Origin: CAVWXT01 sp963759115
GTDB taxonomy: Bacteria > Planctomycetota > Planctomycetia > Pirellulales > Thermoguttaceae
Assembly (NCBI GenBank): GCA_963759115.1
Contig: CAVWXT010000008.1
Location: forward strand, 209,195-273,194
Length of the DNA stretch: 64,000 nucleotides
Reading direction: 5' to 3'
Part shown: positions 40,416 through 49,472 of the stretch, piece by piece
Position numbering within the stretch: the first letter of the stretch is position 1
Layout of the letters: the number at the start of each line of letters is the position of its first letter
Made by a program: the position numbers and the translations under genes
The notes under the pieces: model-generated
Database searches by the model: none
Told to the model about the DNA's origin: nothing
Seen by the model: the letters and a program-made list of their open reading frames with translations, nothing else

Positions 40416-41639
40416 ATGAGAAGCAGACTGAACCTAATTGCTGCCGTCTTGGGCCTCCTTTTGATTGCCCAGGGTCAATTCGCACGCGGACAAGGGTACG
40501 GCACCGATACCCAAAATGTCTTGACGCCGGCGGCCGGCGGCATGGCCGGGGTCAGCCTGGCGTTGCCCCAGGACGTTCCCGCGGCCATCTTCGGAAACCC
40601 CGCGACCCTCGCGCAATTCCAGGGGACTCAGTTCTGCCTGGGCGGCGCCTGGGTCGAGGGCTATCCCACCGTCACCGGCCCCACGGTTCCTGACGGCGTT
40701 ACGTCTCGGACGCAGGGGGCTGCCGCGCCTGAAGTTGGCGTCACCCAAGACCTCCGCTCGATCGGCGTCCCGGGGGCTCTGGGAATTGGGCTTGCCGGCC
40801 TCAGCGGCTTGGGTGCCGAGTACCGCGGCATGACGCCCGATCCGATTCTCACCAACGTCAGCAGTCAGTACCTCGTGCTCGGGATCAATGTCGGCCTAGG
40901 CGTGGAACTGACCGAGAAGCTTTCGGCGGGCGCCGCGCTGACCTTGGGCACCGCCTACGAGCAAATGGGATTCACCGGCCCGCTGGTCAGTAGCGCGATG
41001 GTCAGCGATTATGCCCTGCGAGGAACCTTCGGCCTGGACTACAACCTGAATCCGTGCAGCACGGTGGGCGTGTTCTATCAAACCCGCATGGACTTCGAGT
41101 TCAATAACGCGGTTCGCGTCAACAATGACTACCACAACCTGCTGATATCGCAGCCGGAGACCATCGGGCTGGGACTGGCCAACCGCAGCCTGTGCGACGG
41201 CAATCTGTTGCTTGCCGCCGACATCTACTACAAACTCTGGGAAAATGCACCGCTCTACGAGGATATCTTCGTCAACCAGTGGGCATTCGCCTTGGGCGCC
41301 CAGCTTACCCGCGGCAAGCTGAAGTACCGCCTCGGTTACTCGTACAATACCAACCCGGTGAACCACAATGTGGGGGCGCGGTTGGCCGGATTTCCCGAGG
41401 CCCAGGACGCCGTCCAACTATTCCAGGCGTCGAGCACGGCCACCATCAACCAGCACCGCATCACCGGCGGCATCGGCCGCGAGGGTTTCCTGATCCCCAA
41501 TCTTGATCTGGATCTGTTCGCCGGCGGCCTCTTGAACGCCCACGACGAGTTCGGCGCCTCGCAAGCGTCGGTGGCCGTGTATTACGTGGGCCTGGGACTG
41601 ACCTGGAAATACGGGGCCGAGACTGCTCGCTCTGAGTAG
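40416..41639 (+). CDS. FadL-like outer-membrane transport protein
   Basis: 407 residues. Signal peptide MRSRLNLIAAVLGLLLIAQG, then TDTQNVLTPAAGGMAGVSLA and FGNPATLAQFQGTQF, the N-terminal plug pattern of FadL/TodX-type channels for fatty acids or aromatic compounds. The barrel strands alternate polar and apolar residues (YLVLGINVGLGVELTEKLSA; GVFYQTRMDFEFNNAVRVNN). Start at 40416 rather than 40299, because only this one gives a signal peptide. Frame intact. Substrate unknown. Confidence 0.82.
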   Translation: MRSRLNLIAAVLGLLLIAQGQFARGQGYGTDTQNVLTPAAGGMAGVSLALPQDVPAAIFGNPATLAQFQGTQFCLGGAWVEGYPTVTGPTVPDGVTSRTQGAAAPEVGVTQDLRSIGVPGALGIGLAGLSGLGAEYRGMTPDPILTNVSSQYLVLGINVGLGVELTEKLSAGAALTLGTAYEQMGFTGPLVSSAMVSDYALRGTFGLDYNLNPCSTVGVFYQTRMDFEFNNAVRVNNDYHNLLISQPETIGLGLANRSLCDGNLLLAADIYYKLWENAPLYEDIFVNQWAFALGAQLTRGKLKYRLGYSYNTNPVNHNVGARLAGFPEAQDAVQLFQASSTATINQHRITGGIGREGFLIPNLDLDLFAGGLLNAHDEFGASQASVAVYYVGLGLTWKYGAETARSE

Positions 41640-42122
41640 CCGCACGCCCCACGCGCTAGATGTGGGCCAACACCGTGCGTGCAGGCCAGTTGGTGCGTAG
41701 CACGCACTCTATCGAAAACGTGTACGTATGAACACGTCAGCACGGCCCGGCAGCAGTTTCAAGGGAAGTTTTTGGGCCACGCATCGCTGCTCTTGGTTCC
41801 CGTTCGCCTCGGAAACACGGAGTGGGCGAAGTTGATGTTACGGACTGGGTGGCACTGCAAGAGACGAGCGACTACTGAGTTGGGTGCCACTGCTGGCTTG
41901 TCCAGCAGTGCCAACTGAGATAGTATAATAGCCGATTGAGGGGGACGGGGTCGGGCACTGCTGGACAAGCCAGCAGTGGCACCCGCGCCGTCGTCCCGTT
42001 CGGCCGAGCCCCGTCTCTCACTGCTACCCGCTAATTCGGGGGATTCCGATTGCACGAGGCCCTTGGTATGCTAGCTGAGGATATTTGGCCCTTTGGGCGG
42101 CAGTCGGTGGGGGTGGCTCGAT
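41640..42122. other. Intergenic region with paired palindromes
   Basis: About 480 bases between the FadL-like gene and the J-domain gene. Apart from the inverted repeat at 41884-41982, I see no gene: the short frames have no motif or ribosome site. A region at 41816-41880 shows partial copies of the repeat arm. Confidence 0.6.
41884..41982. repeat. Perfect 29-base inverted repeat of palindromic units
   Basis: GTGCCACTGCTGGCTTGTCC and nine further bases at 41884-41912 are the exact complement of 41954-41982. Each arm is itself a palindrome (CACTGCTGG ... CCAGCAGTG), so the structure can fold as two small hairpins or one large one. This type of unit looks like a repetitive extragenic palindrome. 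Confidence 0.85.
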
Positions 42123-42686
42123 ATGCTAGAAGACCACCACGCAGTGTTGGGCGTCGCGGCCGATGCGTCGAAAGACGAGATCCTGCACGCCTACACGGAA
42201 CTGGCGAAGCACTTCCATCCCGATTATAACCCTGATGATCCGCACGCGGGGAAGAGGTTCATCCGGATCCAGCGCGCCTTTGAGACGCTCTACGAAGCCG
42301 AGCGGCATCCGGCGATCGGCATCTTTCATACGCCGGTGTCGGCATTCTTGAACGTGTGGTGCCGCCGCGACGCAGTGCGACGAGACGTGGTGTCTTCCGG
42401 CAGTTTCGCGTGGCCCGTGATAACGATGGCCGCCGTGCCCTGCCTGATTGTCCTGCTGGGCGCCCTGCTGGCATCGCCCCCGCGAGCGGAACGGGCAGTC
42501 TCCGCGTCGAACGGCATGTCGTCGCAAACTGCCCCGTCGCTCCCGGCAACCGGGTGGGACTCCGCGTGGAATGGCATGTCGACGGAGACGGAAGGTTCGG
42601 ACATCCTGGGAGGCCTATGCTGTTTTGGCGTGTTCTTCGCGATACTGATCACGGTGATCGCGATTTGGCTCAGGACCCCACGGTGA
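42123..42686 (+). CDS. Membrane-bound J-domain (DnaJ-like) protein
   Basis: 187 residues. J-domain at 1-60 with H32-P33-D34 (HFHPDYN), preceded by YTELAKHFHP helix II and followed by FIRIQRAFETLYEAERH. Two membrane segments follow (WPVITMAAVPCLIVLLGALL; GGLCCFGVFFAILITVIAIW), with a loop in which NGMSSQTAPS and NGMSTETEGS form a short repeat. J-domain proteins stimulate the ATPase of a DnaK partner; here the partner would be recruited to the inner membrane. The client is unknown. Confidence 0.85.
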   Translation: MLEDHHAVLGVAADASKDEILHAYTELAKHFHPDYNPDDPHAGKRFIRIQRAFETLYEAERHPAIGIFHTPVSAFLNVWCRRDAVRRDVVSSGSFAWPVITMAAVPCLIVLLGALLASPPRAERAVSASNGMSSQTAPSLPATGWDSAWNGMSTETEGSDILGGLCCFGVFFAILITVIAIWLRTPR

Positions 42687-42822
42687 CCGTTTTGAAGGCG
42701 CGGCCCCGCTGCCCGCACATTCTATTGCCCACGCATGATCTTGGGAGAAAAAGTCGTTGGCGTGGCAGTTGCATTGCGACCCCTGAAACCACTGCAAACG
42801 CGGGTGCGAACCGACGCGGCCG

Positions 42823-43221
42823 TCACGTCACCTCGTAACTCGATGGGCCGCGCGTGTGGAGCGGCAGGCTGCTGGTCGGAAACGCCGCGAGCGCCTGAGT
42901 GGCGTCCGCATGGATGTCGAAGAGCTTGTTCAGGTTCGTGATCTTGAACACCTGGTAAATGTCGGGGGCGATGTTGCACAGTTTCAGCGTGATCTTATAC
43001 TGCTGACACTTCTTGTTGATGCGGATCAGCATGCCCAAGGCCGCGGACAACAGGAACGCCACGCGGCCGAAGTGCAGGAGTACGTTCCTCTCCTCGGTCT
43101 TGTCCAAGACCTCGACAATGTCGCGATAGCACTGCTCGATGGCGCCGGCGTCCAAGAGTCGCACGACGTCGAAGAGAATGACGCGGGTCTCGCCCTTGAC
43201 TTCGCATTGGACCAAGGCCAT
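42823..43221 (-). CDS. STAS-domain (anti-sigma-factor antagonist-like) protein
   Basis: 132 residues. The fold signature is VILFDVVRLLDAGAIEQCYR, then VLLHFGRVAFLLSAALGMLI, where S59 sits at the position phosphorylated in SpoIIAA-type proteins, and KITLKLCNIAPDIYQVFKIT followed by LNKLFDIHADATQALAAF. Such proteins switch partners by phosphorylation to control sigma factors or stressosome-like complexes. No kinase or phosphatase gene is adjacent. I start at 43221 (MALVQCEV), with GGAAG upstream. Confidence 0.85.
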   Translation of the reverse strand: MALVQCEVKGETRVILFDVVRLLDAGAIEQCYRDIVEVLDKTEERNVLLHFGRVAFLLSAALGMLIRINKKCQQYKITLKLCNIAPDIYQVFKITNLNKLFDIHADATQALAAFPTSSLPLHTRGPSSYEVT

Positions 43222-43623
43222 GGCTTCTTCCCTTCGGCTCGGGTTGAGACGCGGCGCTGTCCGCGCTGTGCCGGTTCGGCAATGCACGACGCCCGACGCT
43301 GACTACCTAGGATAAATCGGCCGGCCTGGAAACGCAAGTGGACGGGGCGCCTGCCGGACGTAGTGCGGGCGGCCGGGACGTGGTAAAATCGGGGTCTGTT
43401 CGACGTGCGTCAATTCGCCGAGGCGGCGTCGGGCACGGCCCGGAACGTGGCCGGACAGAGGTTATTCGTTCCGCGGTCGAAACTGCGACGTTTAGCGGCC
43501 GACGGAACGTCGGCCTGCGGCGGCAGGGACACTGCGGAGCCATCGCCGTGCCGGCGACGGCTAAACGTTTCATTTCGTCGCGCGAGAAGCATGAGTCGGG
43601 AACCGCGGCTGAACTAACCACAA
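43222..43623. other. Intergenic region with inverted GCTAAACG elements
   Basis: About 400 bases between divergent genes. At 43488-43567 the segments CGTTTAGC and GCTAAACG face each other with smaller palindromes between (CCGACGGAACGTCGG). A sequence TGGTAAAATC at 43381-43390 could be a promoter -10 region for the plus-strand gene. No coding sequence is supported. Confidence 0.5.
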
Positions 43624-44595
43624 GTGACCAACATGCGTTCGACGCTTCCTTCGCGCCGCGAAGTTCTGAAGCGGGCCGCTCGGGCGACCGGCTGGGGCGC
43701 CGCCGTGGGCTTGCTCTCCGTCCCATGGAACCAGAGTCGCGCCGAGGACGCCGAAAGGCCGCCCCGCATGAAGTATGCCATCTGCAACGAGACGTTTGGC
43801 GACTGGCCGATGGAGAAGGCCCTGGCGTTTGCCGCCGAGTGCGGCTATCGCGGCATTGAAATCGCGCCCTTCACAATCGGCGAGAACGTCGCCGACGTTT
43901 CGGCCAAACGCCGCAGCGAAGTGCGCCGCCTGGTGGAGCGGGCGGGGCTGGAAGTCGTGGGCCTCCATTGGCTGCTGGCCAAGACGACGGGCTACCACTT
44001 GACCGCGGCCGACGCCCAGGTGCGCCACAAGACGGCGGAGTATTTCGGCGAGTTGGCCCGATTTTGCGGCGACTTGGGCGGCAAGGTTATGGTCCTCGGC
44101 TCGCCTCGAGCAGCGCAACCTGGCCCCCGGCATGACGAAGGACGAGGCGATGAAATACGCCGCGGAGGTGCTTCGCGCGCGGCGCCGGCCTGGGAGAAGG
44201 CCGGCGTGGTGCTCGCCCTGGAACCGCTGGCGGCCGTGGAAACCAATTTTCTCACGACGGCGGCCGAGGCGATGGAACTGGTCGCGCTGGTAGGATCGCC
44301 CCGCTGCCGGCTGCACCTCGACTGCAAGGCGATGGCCGCTTCCGAATCGGCGCCGATCCCCGACGTGATCCGCAAGTACCGCAACGATTTCGTCCACTTC
44401 CACGCCAACGACACGAACCGCCAGGGGCCCGGCTTCGGCACGCTGGATTTCGTGCCGATCCTGGCGGCCCTGCGAGAAATCGGCTACCGCGGCTGGGTCT
44501 CGGTCGAGCCCATGATCTTCAGCGCCGGCCCGGAGCGAATCGCCAGAGAGAGCATCCAGTACCTACAACGGTGCGAGCGGGCAGGCGGCACGTGA
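43624..44595 (+). CDS. Tat-exported sugar phosphate isomerase/epimerase-like TIM barrel
   Basis: About 320 residues. SRREVLKRAARATGWGAAVG is a twin-arginine signal. The barrel of the xylose-isomerase-like family shows KYAICNETFGDWPMEKALAF, GYRGIEIAPFTIGENVADVS, EVVGLHWLLAK (metal-site His), LHLDCKAMA, FVHFHANDTNRQGPGFGTLD (metal-site His) and IGYRGWVSVEP (Glu). Between 44105 and 44190 two opposite frameshifts change a stretch that in the other frame reads QRNLAPGMTKDEAMKYAAEV, so a local error is likely. The substrate is unknown; planctomycetes export many such proteins. Confidence 0.82.
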   Translation: MTNMRSTLPSRREVLKRAARATGWGAAVGLLSVPWNQSRAEDAERPPRMKYAICNETFGDWPMEKALAFAAECGYRGIEIAPFTIGENVADVSAKRRSEVRRLVERAGLEVVGLHWLLAKTTGYHLTAADAQVRHKTAEYFGELARFCGDLGGKVMVLGSPRAAQPGPRHDEGRGDEIRRGGASRAAPAWEKAGVVLALEPLAAVETNFLTTAAEAMELVALVGSPRCRLHLDCKAMAASESAPIPDVIRKYRNDFVHFHANDTNRQGPGFGTLDFVPILAALREIGYRGWVSVEPMIFSAGPERIARESIQYLQRCERAGGT

Positions 44596-44617
44596 CGCCG
44601 ATCGTCCTCGTTCTCCT

Positions 44618-44722
44618 CGTTCCCACGGTCCTCCGTGGGAACGCACCCTCCGCGACGCTCGGCGTCGCCGCCCGCCGACGCCGAGCGTCGGGAAGGCGGG
44701 TTCCCACGCGAAGCGTGGAGCG
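44618..44722. repeat. Cluster of short palindromes
   Basis: Holds CGTTCCCACGG/CCGTGGGAACG (44618-44643), CGACGCTCGGCG/CGCCGAGCGTCG (44653-44664 and 44679-44690) and a half copy TTCCCACGCGAAGCGTGG. Related GGTTCCCACGCTCCGAGC sequence lies at 31502-31519, and a looser match near 18113-18131. Downstream of the TIM-barrel gene. Confidence 0.7.
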
Positions 44723-44845
44723 TCGGAACCTGGAAAAACGCCGGAATCCTTGCCAAAATCCCCATCGGCGGTCCTTGATTTTCGCCGGGCGTTTCGGCCA
44801 TAATTGATGGCTGGCACCATTCACGTCAGCTACTACGGGAATACC

Positions 44846-46234
44846 ATGGCGAAACTCGAATCGTATCCGCTGGTCGATCGAACCGAACCCAATCTGCTGG
44901 AAGAAACGTTCAACTACAGCTTGCCGCCGCTGATCAAGTTCGACGGACCGATGGTCGAGTACATCGACGGCAAGCCGGTGAAGTTCGATCCCACGACCGT
45001 CAAGACCCGCGACATCTTCATCACCGACACGACCTTCCGCGACGGCCAGCAAGCCCGCCCGCCCTACACGGCCGACCAGATGGTGCGGATCTACGACCTG
45101 ATGGCCAAGCTGGGCGGCTCGCACGGCGTCATCCGGCAGACGGAGTTCTTCCTCTATACGAACAACGACCGCCGCACGCTGGATCGCTGCCGCGAACTGG
45201 GACACCGCTATCCCGAGTGTACCGGCTGGATCCGCGCCAACAAGGGCGACTTCCGCCTGGTGCAGGAAGCCGGCTTGAAGGAAACGGGCATTCTCACCAG
45301 CTGCTCGGATTATCACATCTTCCAGAAGCTGAAGTTCAAGAGCCGCAAGGAATGCATGGACGCCTTCTGCCAGGTGGTCGACGCGGCCTTCACGGCCGGC
45401 GTGCGGCCTCGCTGCCACCTGGAAGACGTCACCCGCGCCGACATCGAGGGCTTCATCATGCCCTTCTGCGAGCGGCTGATGCGGATGAGCGAGCAGGTGC
45501 CGGAGAAGCTGTCGGCGAAGATTCGGCTCTGCGACACGATGGGTTTCGGCGTGAGTTTCCCCGGCGTGGAACTGCCGCGAAGCGTCCCCAAGCTGATCTA
45601 CAAGTTGAATCACGACGTCGGCGTCCCCAGCGACCGGCTGGAATGGCACGGGCACAACGACTTTCACAAGGTCCACGTCAACGCCGCCACCGCCTGGTTG
45701 TACGGCTGCGACGCGGTCAACGCCACGCTGTTCGGTTTCGGCGAGCGGACGGGCAACCCGCCGCTGGAAGGCGCGATCATCGAATACATCGCGCTGAAGG
45801 GCAAGCTGCACGGCATCCACACGGAGGCGATCACGGAACTGGCCGACTATATGCGCTCCATCGGCCTGCCGATCCCCGACCATTACCCGCTGGTGGGCCG
45901 GTGTTTCAACACCACCAGCGCCGGCATCCACGCCGGCGGCTTGCGGCGGGACGAGCGGATCTACAACATCTTCGACACGACGAAGCTGTTGGGCCGGCCG
46001 CCCCGCGTGGCCCTGACCGACAAGAGCGGCGCCGACGGCGTGGCCCACTGGGTCAACGAGTTCTTCGGGCTCAAGGACGATCACCGCATCAGCGTCATCA
46101 AGATGCACAAGCTGGCCCGCTGGGTCAACGACCAGTACGAGAAGCACGGGCGTCTGACCTCGATCAGCGACGAAGAGATGGAAGCCCAGGTCCAGGAAAT
46201 CCTGCCGGAGTACTGGGCGAAGTACAAAGGGTAG
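44846..46234 (+). CDS. DRE-TIM metallolyase, LeuA/Re-citrate synthase-like
   Basis: 462 residues, intact. Claisen-type acyltransferase of the isopropylmalate/homocitrate/citramalate/Re-citrate synthase superfamily: joins acetyl-CoA to a 2-oxo acid using a divalent metal. FITDTTFRDGQQARPPYT carries the catalytic Arg65 and metal-binding Asp66; CHLEDVTRADIEGF, RLCDTMGFGVSFPGVELPR and LEWHGHNDFHKVHVNAATAW give the metal His pair (HGHND); FGERTGNPPLEGAIIEY is also conserved. The 'DGQQARPPYT' variant and the overall run of motifs match, in my memory, Re-citrate synthases and a poorly studied LeuA-like branch better than canonical LeuA, and the LeuA regulatory domain is absent. No leucine genes are adjacent. 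Cytoplasmic. The ATG at 44846 follows GGGAATACC. Confidence 0.82.
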   Translation: MAKLESYPLVDRTEPNLLEETFNYSLPPLIKFDGPMVEYIDGKPVKFDPTTVKTRDIFITDTTFRDGQQARPPYTADQMVRIYDLMAKLGGSHGVIRQTEFFLYTNNDRRTLDRCRELGHRYPECTGWIRANKGDFRLVQEAGLKETGILTSCSDYHIFQKLKFKSRKECMDAFCQVVDAAFTAGVRPRCHLEDVTRADIEGFIMPFCERLMRMSEQVPEKLSAKIRLCDTMGFGVSFPGVELPRSVPKLIYKLNHDVGVPSDRLEWHGHNDFHKVHVNAATAWLYGCDAVNATLFGFGERTGNPPLEGAIIEYIALKGKLHGIHTEAITELADYMRSIGLPIPDHYPLVGRCFNTTSAGIHAGGLRRDERIYNIFDTTKLLGRPPRVALTDKSGADGVAHWVNEFFGLKDDHRISVIKMHKLARWVNDQYEKHGRLTSISDEEMEAQVQEILPEYWAKYKG

Positions 46235-46264
46235 CAGTCTGTTGAAAAAGTCGGTTCGTGGTTG

Positions 46265-46333
46265 TAGGAGGCGACTCCAGTCGCCGAATTTCCAGGGTCT
46301 CGCCGCACGAACGGCGACTGGAGTCGCCTCCTA
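46265..46333. repeat. Palindromic repeat of the GGAGGCGACTC family, copy 3
   Basis: TAGGAGGCGACTCCAGTCGC and its complement GCGACTGGAGTCGCCTCCTA flank a loop of about 29 bases; the arms are perfect over 20 bases. It lies shortly after the metallolyase stop and is followed at once by the group II intron. Confidence 0.87.
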
Positions 46334-47120
46334 GTGCCGCTTGTGAGTGTATCGAATCAGCAAGGTGCAAGTCCTTGTCGAAATTGGGTTTGAACTTCGT
46401 AACCGAAAGTAACTGCGTCCTCGTGAGAGGGGGTGGAGAGCAACTGAAGGTGAACGGCTGGTCCGCAGGATGACGAACTCGATTCGGCCGGTTGTCGTGG
46501 CGAGCCTGCTAGGAAAAGGCGAAGCCCAAGTGACGCTGTGGTCCTCGCAAGGGATGCGGTCGGCAGACCGCGCGGTAAGCTCCGGGGGGAAACCAAACCA
46601 AGCCCCAGAGGCGGCAACAGGTGGTTGGAGGCGGAACGGTCGGAAGGTTTGATACATGAAGCAAGGAGACCTGGGCGGGTACAAGGACGAAGTTCATTGT
46701 CCCTGATAAGGATACGAAGAATCGACCGCCCAGGAGTCAGAGCGTCCATACGAGCGAGGAAGCGGGGCAATGCCCGTCGAGCAAAGGGACGCAGGAAAGG
46801 GGATGAAACATGACGCACGGCCAAAACCACACCGTACCGCGAGTGTCGGCAACGACTAGCCACGACGGACTGCGTCAGGCACACGTAACTTGGCTCAGAT
46901 TGGCCGCACCGTCGATGTTGCATGTTGGTGGCCTTCCCGTGAAGGTCAGGGCCTTTCGCTTCTGCCGATCCCGAGAAGGAACCTTGTTTCCTTCCCGCGC
47001 TCGGTTCACCAATCCTCTACGAGGTAACACCACTAACCGGAGAGCCGGATGCGGGAAATCCGCCAGTCCGGTTCGGAGGGAGGGGAGGCCGGGAACTTAA
47101 CCGGCCTTCCCTACCCCTAT
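46334..47120 (+). mobile_element. ORF-less group II intron, copy 2
   Basis: 787 bases, the same as copy 1 at 28228-29013 except for an extra C in the 5' end (GTGCCGC against GTGCGC) and a G for T at about 46798. Domain V lies at 47042-47074 and the 3' end is again CCCTACCCCTAT. The extra C would alter the GUGYG start; it may be real or a sequence error. No intron-encoded protein. The flanks differ from those of copy 1 except for the palindrome, so the two are independent insertions. Confidence 0.85.
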
Positions 47121-47157
47121 CAGCTTTTTCAACGGGCTGCCAGAGGCGGGGCGGGCG

Positions 47158-47976
47158 CTACGGGCTTTTGCGCGTGAGCGAGACGGCGCCGGCGCCCTCC
47201 GCCACCAGTTCGTTGTCGATCTGCCGCACCTCGGGCTCCAGCCCGATGATATTGGCCAGCAGCGTGCGGTCGCCCGCCGAACGAACGCTGCCCTGCAACA
47301 GGGCGATCTGGTTGCCCAAATACACATTGAGGCTCGGACCGGAGAGCATGCCCTTGGCACGCGCGATCCGCGTCAAGCGATCCGAGAGCTCGGGCGAACG
47401 GACGAAGGGTCGCGCACCGGCAGCCGATGCGGATACCGTACGCGTCTGGGCTTGTGGGGCGGCCACCGTGGTGATGGCTCGACCGACACTCGGGGTAATC
47501 TCGGCAGCCGTATCCGTCGGGCCGACGCCCTCCGCCCCGTTCGTCTCCGGCAGCGGCTGATTCATTTGCGGCAGCGGCGCGGGGGCGGTTTCCTGGGCAG
47601 CAGCCGGCGGTTGGGGTGGAGCGTACTCCGGCGCGGGCAATTGGGGCGAAGGAGCGAGTTGCACGATCTGCTGCGGAAGAACGGGTTGCCCAATGATCGA
47701 TCTGGAACCGTACGGCACCCCATAATTCATCAGGCTTCCATTCAGGGCGATCGGATTCCAGTTGCCGAAGTTGCCTGGACTGGGAGTGAACGGTTGCCCT
47801 AACGCGCGGTTGCCGAAGCTCCCCTGCACGCTGCCGCCCAACGACTGACCTACCACGCGGTTGCCGAACATTCCCCACGATTGGCTGCCCTGGGCCATCA
47901 TTTGCGCCGTGGCCATCTGCGGTTCGCAAAGGGCGGAAGCCATTACGACTATCACTGCCAGCAAGTAACTTTTCAT
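47158..47976 (-). CDS. Exported BON-domain protein
   Basis: 272 residues from the ATG at 47976. Signal peptide MKSYLLAVIVVMASALCEPQ, then a Gly/Asn/Phe-rich part with repeated FGNR units (MFGNRVVGQSLGGSVQGSFG, NRALGQPF), a Pro/Ala/Gln-rich linker, and a C-terminal BON domain (SDRLTRIARAKGMLSGPSLN; IALLQGSVRSAGDRTLLANI; EPEVRQIDNEL). BON domains bind phospholipid or other envelope partners. The frame is open upstream to 48270, but that part overlaps the neighbouring IS and is not coding. Confidence 0.8.
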   Translation of the reverse strand: MKSYLLAVIVVMASALCEPQMATAQMMAQGSQSWGMFGNRVVGQSLGGSVQGSFGNRALGQPFTPSPGNFGNWNPIALNGSLMNYGVPYGSRSIIGQPVLPQQIVQLAPSPQLPAPEYAPPQPPAAAQETAPAPLPQMNQPLPETNGAEGVGPTDTAAEITPSVGRAITTVAAPQAQTRTVSASAAGARPFVRSPELSDRLTRIARAKGMLSGPSLNVYLGNQIALLQGSVRSAGDRTLLANIIGLEPEVRQIDNELVAEGAGAVSLTRKSP

Positions 47977-48158
47977 AAATGCCTCGTCGGCCACAGGGTG
48001 AAACCTGACTCGCCCGCCATCCGATCTCGACTCCCGACAATAGCTACAATCGGCTCTACCAGGAATAATAGGTCGGGAATTGCCGCGGGACAATGTCGTG
48101 TGCAGCCATATTCTGTGGCGTTCGTGGGCAGCAGGTCCCGCCTGGGGTGATGAAAACT

Positions 48159-49472
48159 TCATGTTGACGTGGAAAGTGGTTCTTCCGTAATCTCTTGCGC
48201 CTGGCGACGGGCGGCGAAAACGACTTGACGCTGGGCCTGGGGCGTGGTGCCAAGTTGGTCGGCACACCACCGACGAACCATTTTGCCCGGGGTGCGCTCC
48301 AACGCAGCTTGGACAACCTCCTCGTCCAACGATCCAACCAGCGCCCCGAGTCCCAGGATCAGGCTCGTGAAGCCTCCTTGGCTCTGTTCCCCGGAAAGCG
48401 ACTTCTGCTTGCCAAAGCAGGATTCGATCACTTCCGAGGAACCCGGATACCTCTCGTGCTCCGTCAAGCCGCGCGTCTGCTCCTGCGCAAACTCCCTCAA
48501 TTGTTCACAAAGCCACAGGCCGGACGCATCGCGGGCGAACGGTCGAGTCCGGACTAGCAACTCCCCCGCGGTGCCCAACGTCAGACCGCCGCTACGGATC
48601 ATCTGCACGCCCGCCTCGGCGATCCGTCGCCACTGCTCCCACGCGATGATCGCCGCGCGGTAGTCGCGCAGCTAGCCGAGTTTCTCCTCCAGGCGCTCCA
48701 CGCTGCAATAACGGAGCACTTCGGCGGGATGCTCGTCCAAAGCCCAGAGAGCCGTGTCGGCCCAGTCCAGCAAAGGGCCGAGGTTCATGTAGCGGGCCTT
48801 GGAACGTTGGGTGGCAGGGGCCAGGAACGCCAACTCGGTTTGCCGCATTTTCCGCTTGGCCACCAGCAGTTGCTTCGAGAAGGTTGCCCACAGAGGATCT
48901 CTCTCCCACAGACCCTTCAGCAGACAAGCCGCCTTGTGCGCCACGTCGTAAATCGCACGCACAGCCGGATATCGCCGGCAAAATCGCTGCACGCCAGCCC
49001 ACAGATCGGCCCCGTGGTCACTGACGATCCCACAAGGTGGACCGGTCACCGACACGTGCCGCTCCAACTGCACCAGCACCGCCTCGCCGTTGGAAGAGGC
49101 CATTGGCACCACGCCAATCGCCTCCCAATGACTCCAGGCGAGGTGTTCACCCGGCGGCGGCAAGTCGGCCAGACGGATCCCCAAGATTACCAGACACTTC
49201 AGCCGGCCGGCCGGCACCGTATGGTCGAGGATCCAGACCCAATCCGCGGCGCGGGTTTTCACGCGGGTCAACTTGTAGTATCCCACGCGAAGAAGCCACA
49301 TCCGCCCCGTGGTCCAGTGCGGCGTCTCGCCGAACGCCTCGGGCAAGTAGGCCGTCAGTACCGACCCAACCCGTGTCACAGCCCGCACCGTCAGGTCCAA
49401 CGCGAAACGAAGCGTCAGGCAGATTGGACTCACGCCATAACCGTGCCGACGTGGCGCAGGCCCCCCAGACAC
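48159..49472 (-). CDS. Transposase of unassigned family, interrupted by an in-frame TAG
   Basis: About 437 codons from a GTG at 49472 that overlaps the upstream stop by one base (TAGTG). A DDE pattern is plausible: DWVWILDHTVPAGRLKCLVI (first Asp), GPPCGIVSDHGADLWAGVQ (second Asp) and YPGSSEVIESCFGKQKSLSG (Glu). Other blocks are YDVAHKAACLLKGLWERDPL and GGFTSLILGLGALVGSLDEE. A TAG at about 48671-48673 (EEKLG*LRDYRAAIIAWEQW) splits the frame before the Glu. The frame continues exactly in phase beyond it. I could not place the protein in a named IS family. Confidence 0.7.

Larger units (their letters stand above)
46234..47140. mobile_element. Small inverted-repeat element carrying a palindrome and a group II intron
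   Basis: GCAGTCTGTTGAAAAAG (46234-46250) and the complementary CTTTTTCAACGGGCTGC (47124-47140) match at 15 of 17 positions. Between them lie the GGAGGCGACTC palindrome and the intron. Without the intron the unit is about 120 bases, the size of a MITE. The terminal GTTGAAAAAG resembles ends of some IS families, which is a weak link. Confidence 0.55.

Noticed and set aside
47977..48270. Upstream extension of the BON-domain gene
   Set aside because: The open frame runs into the inverted repeat of the neighbouring insertion sequence; a signal peptide starts at 47976.
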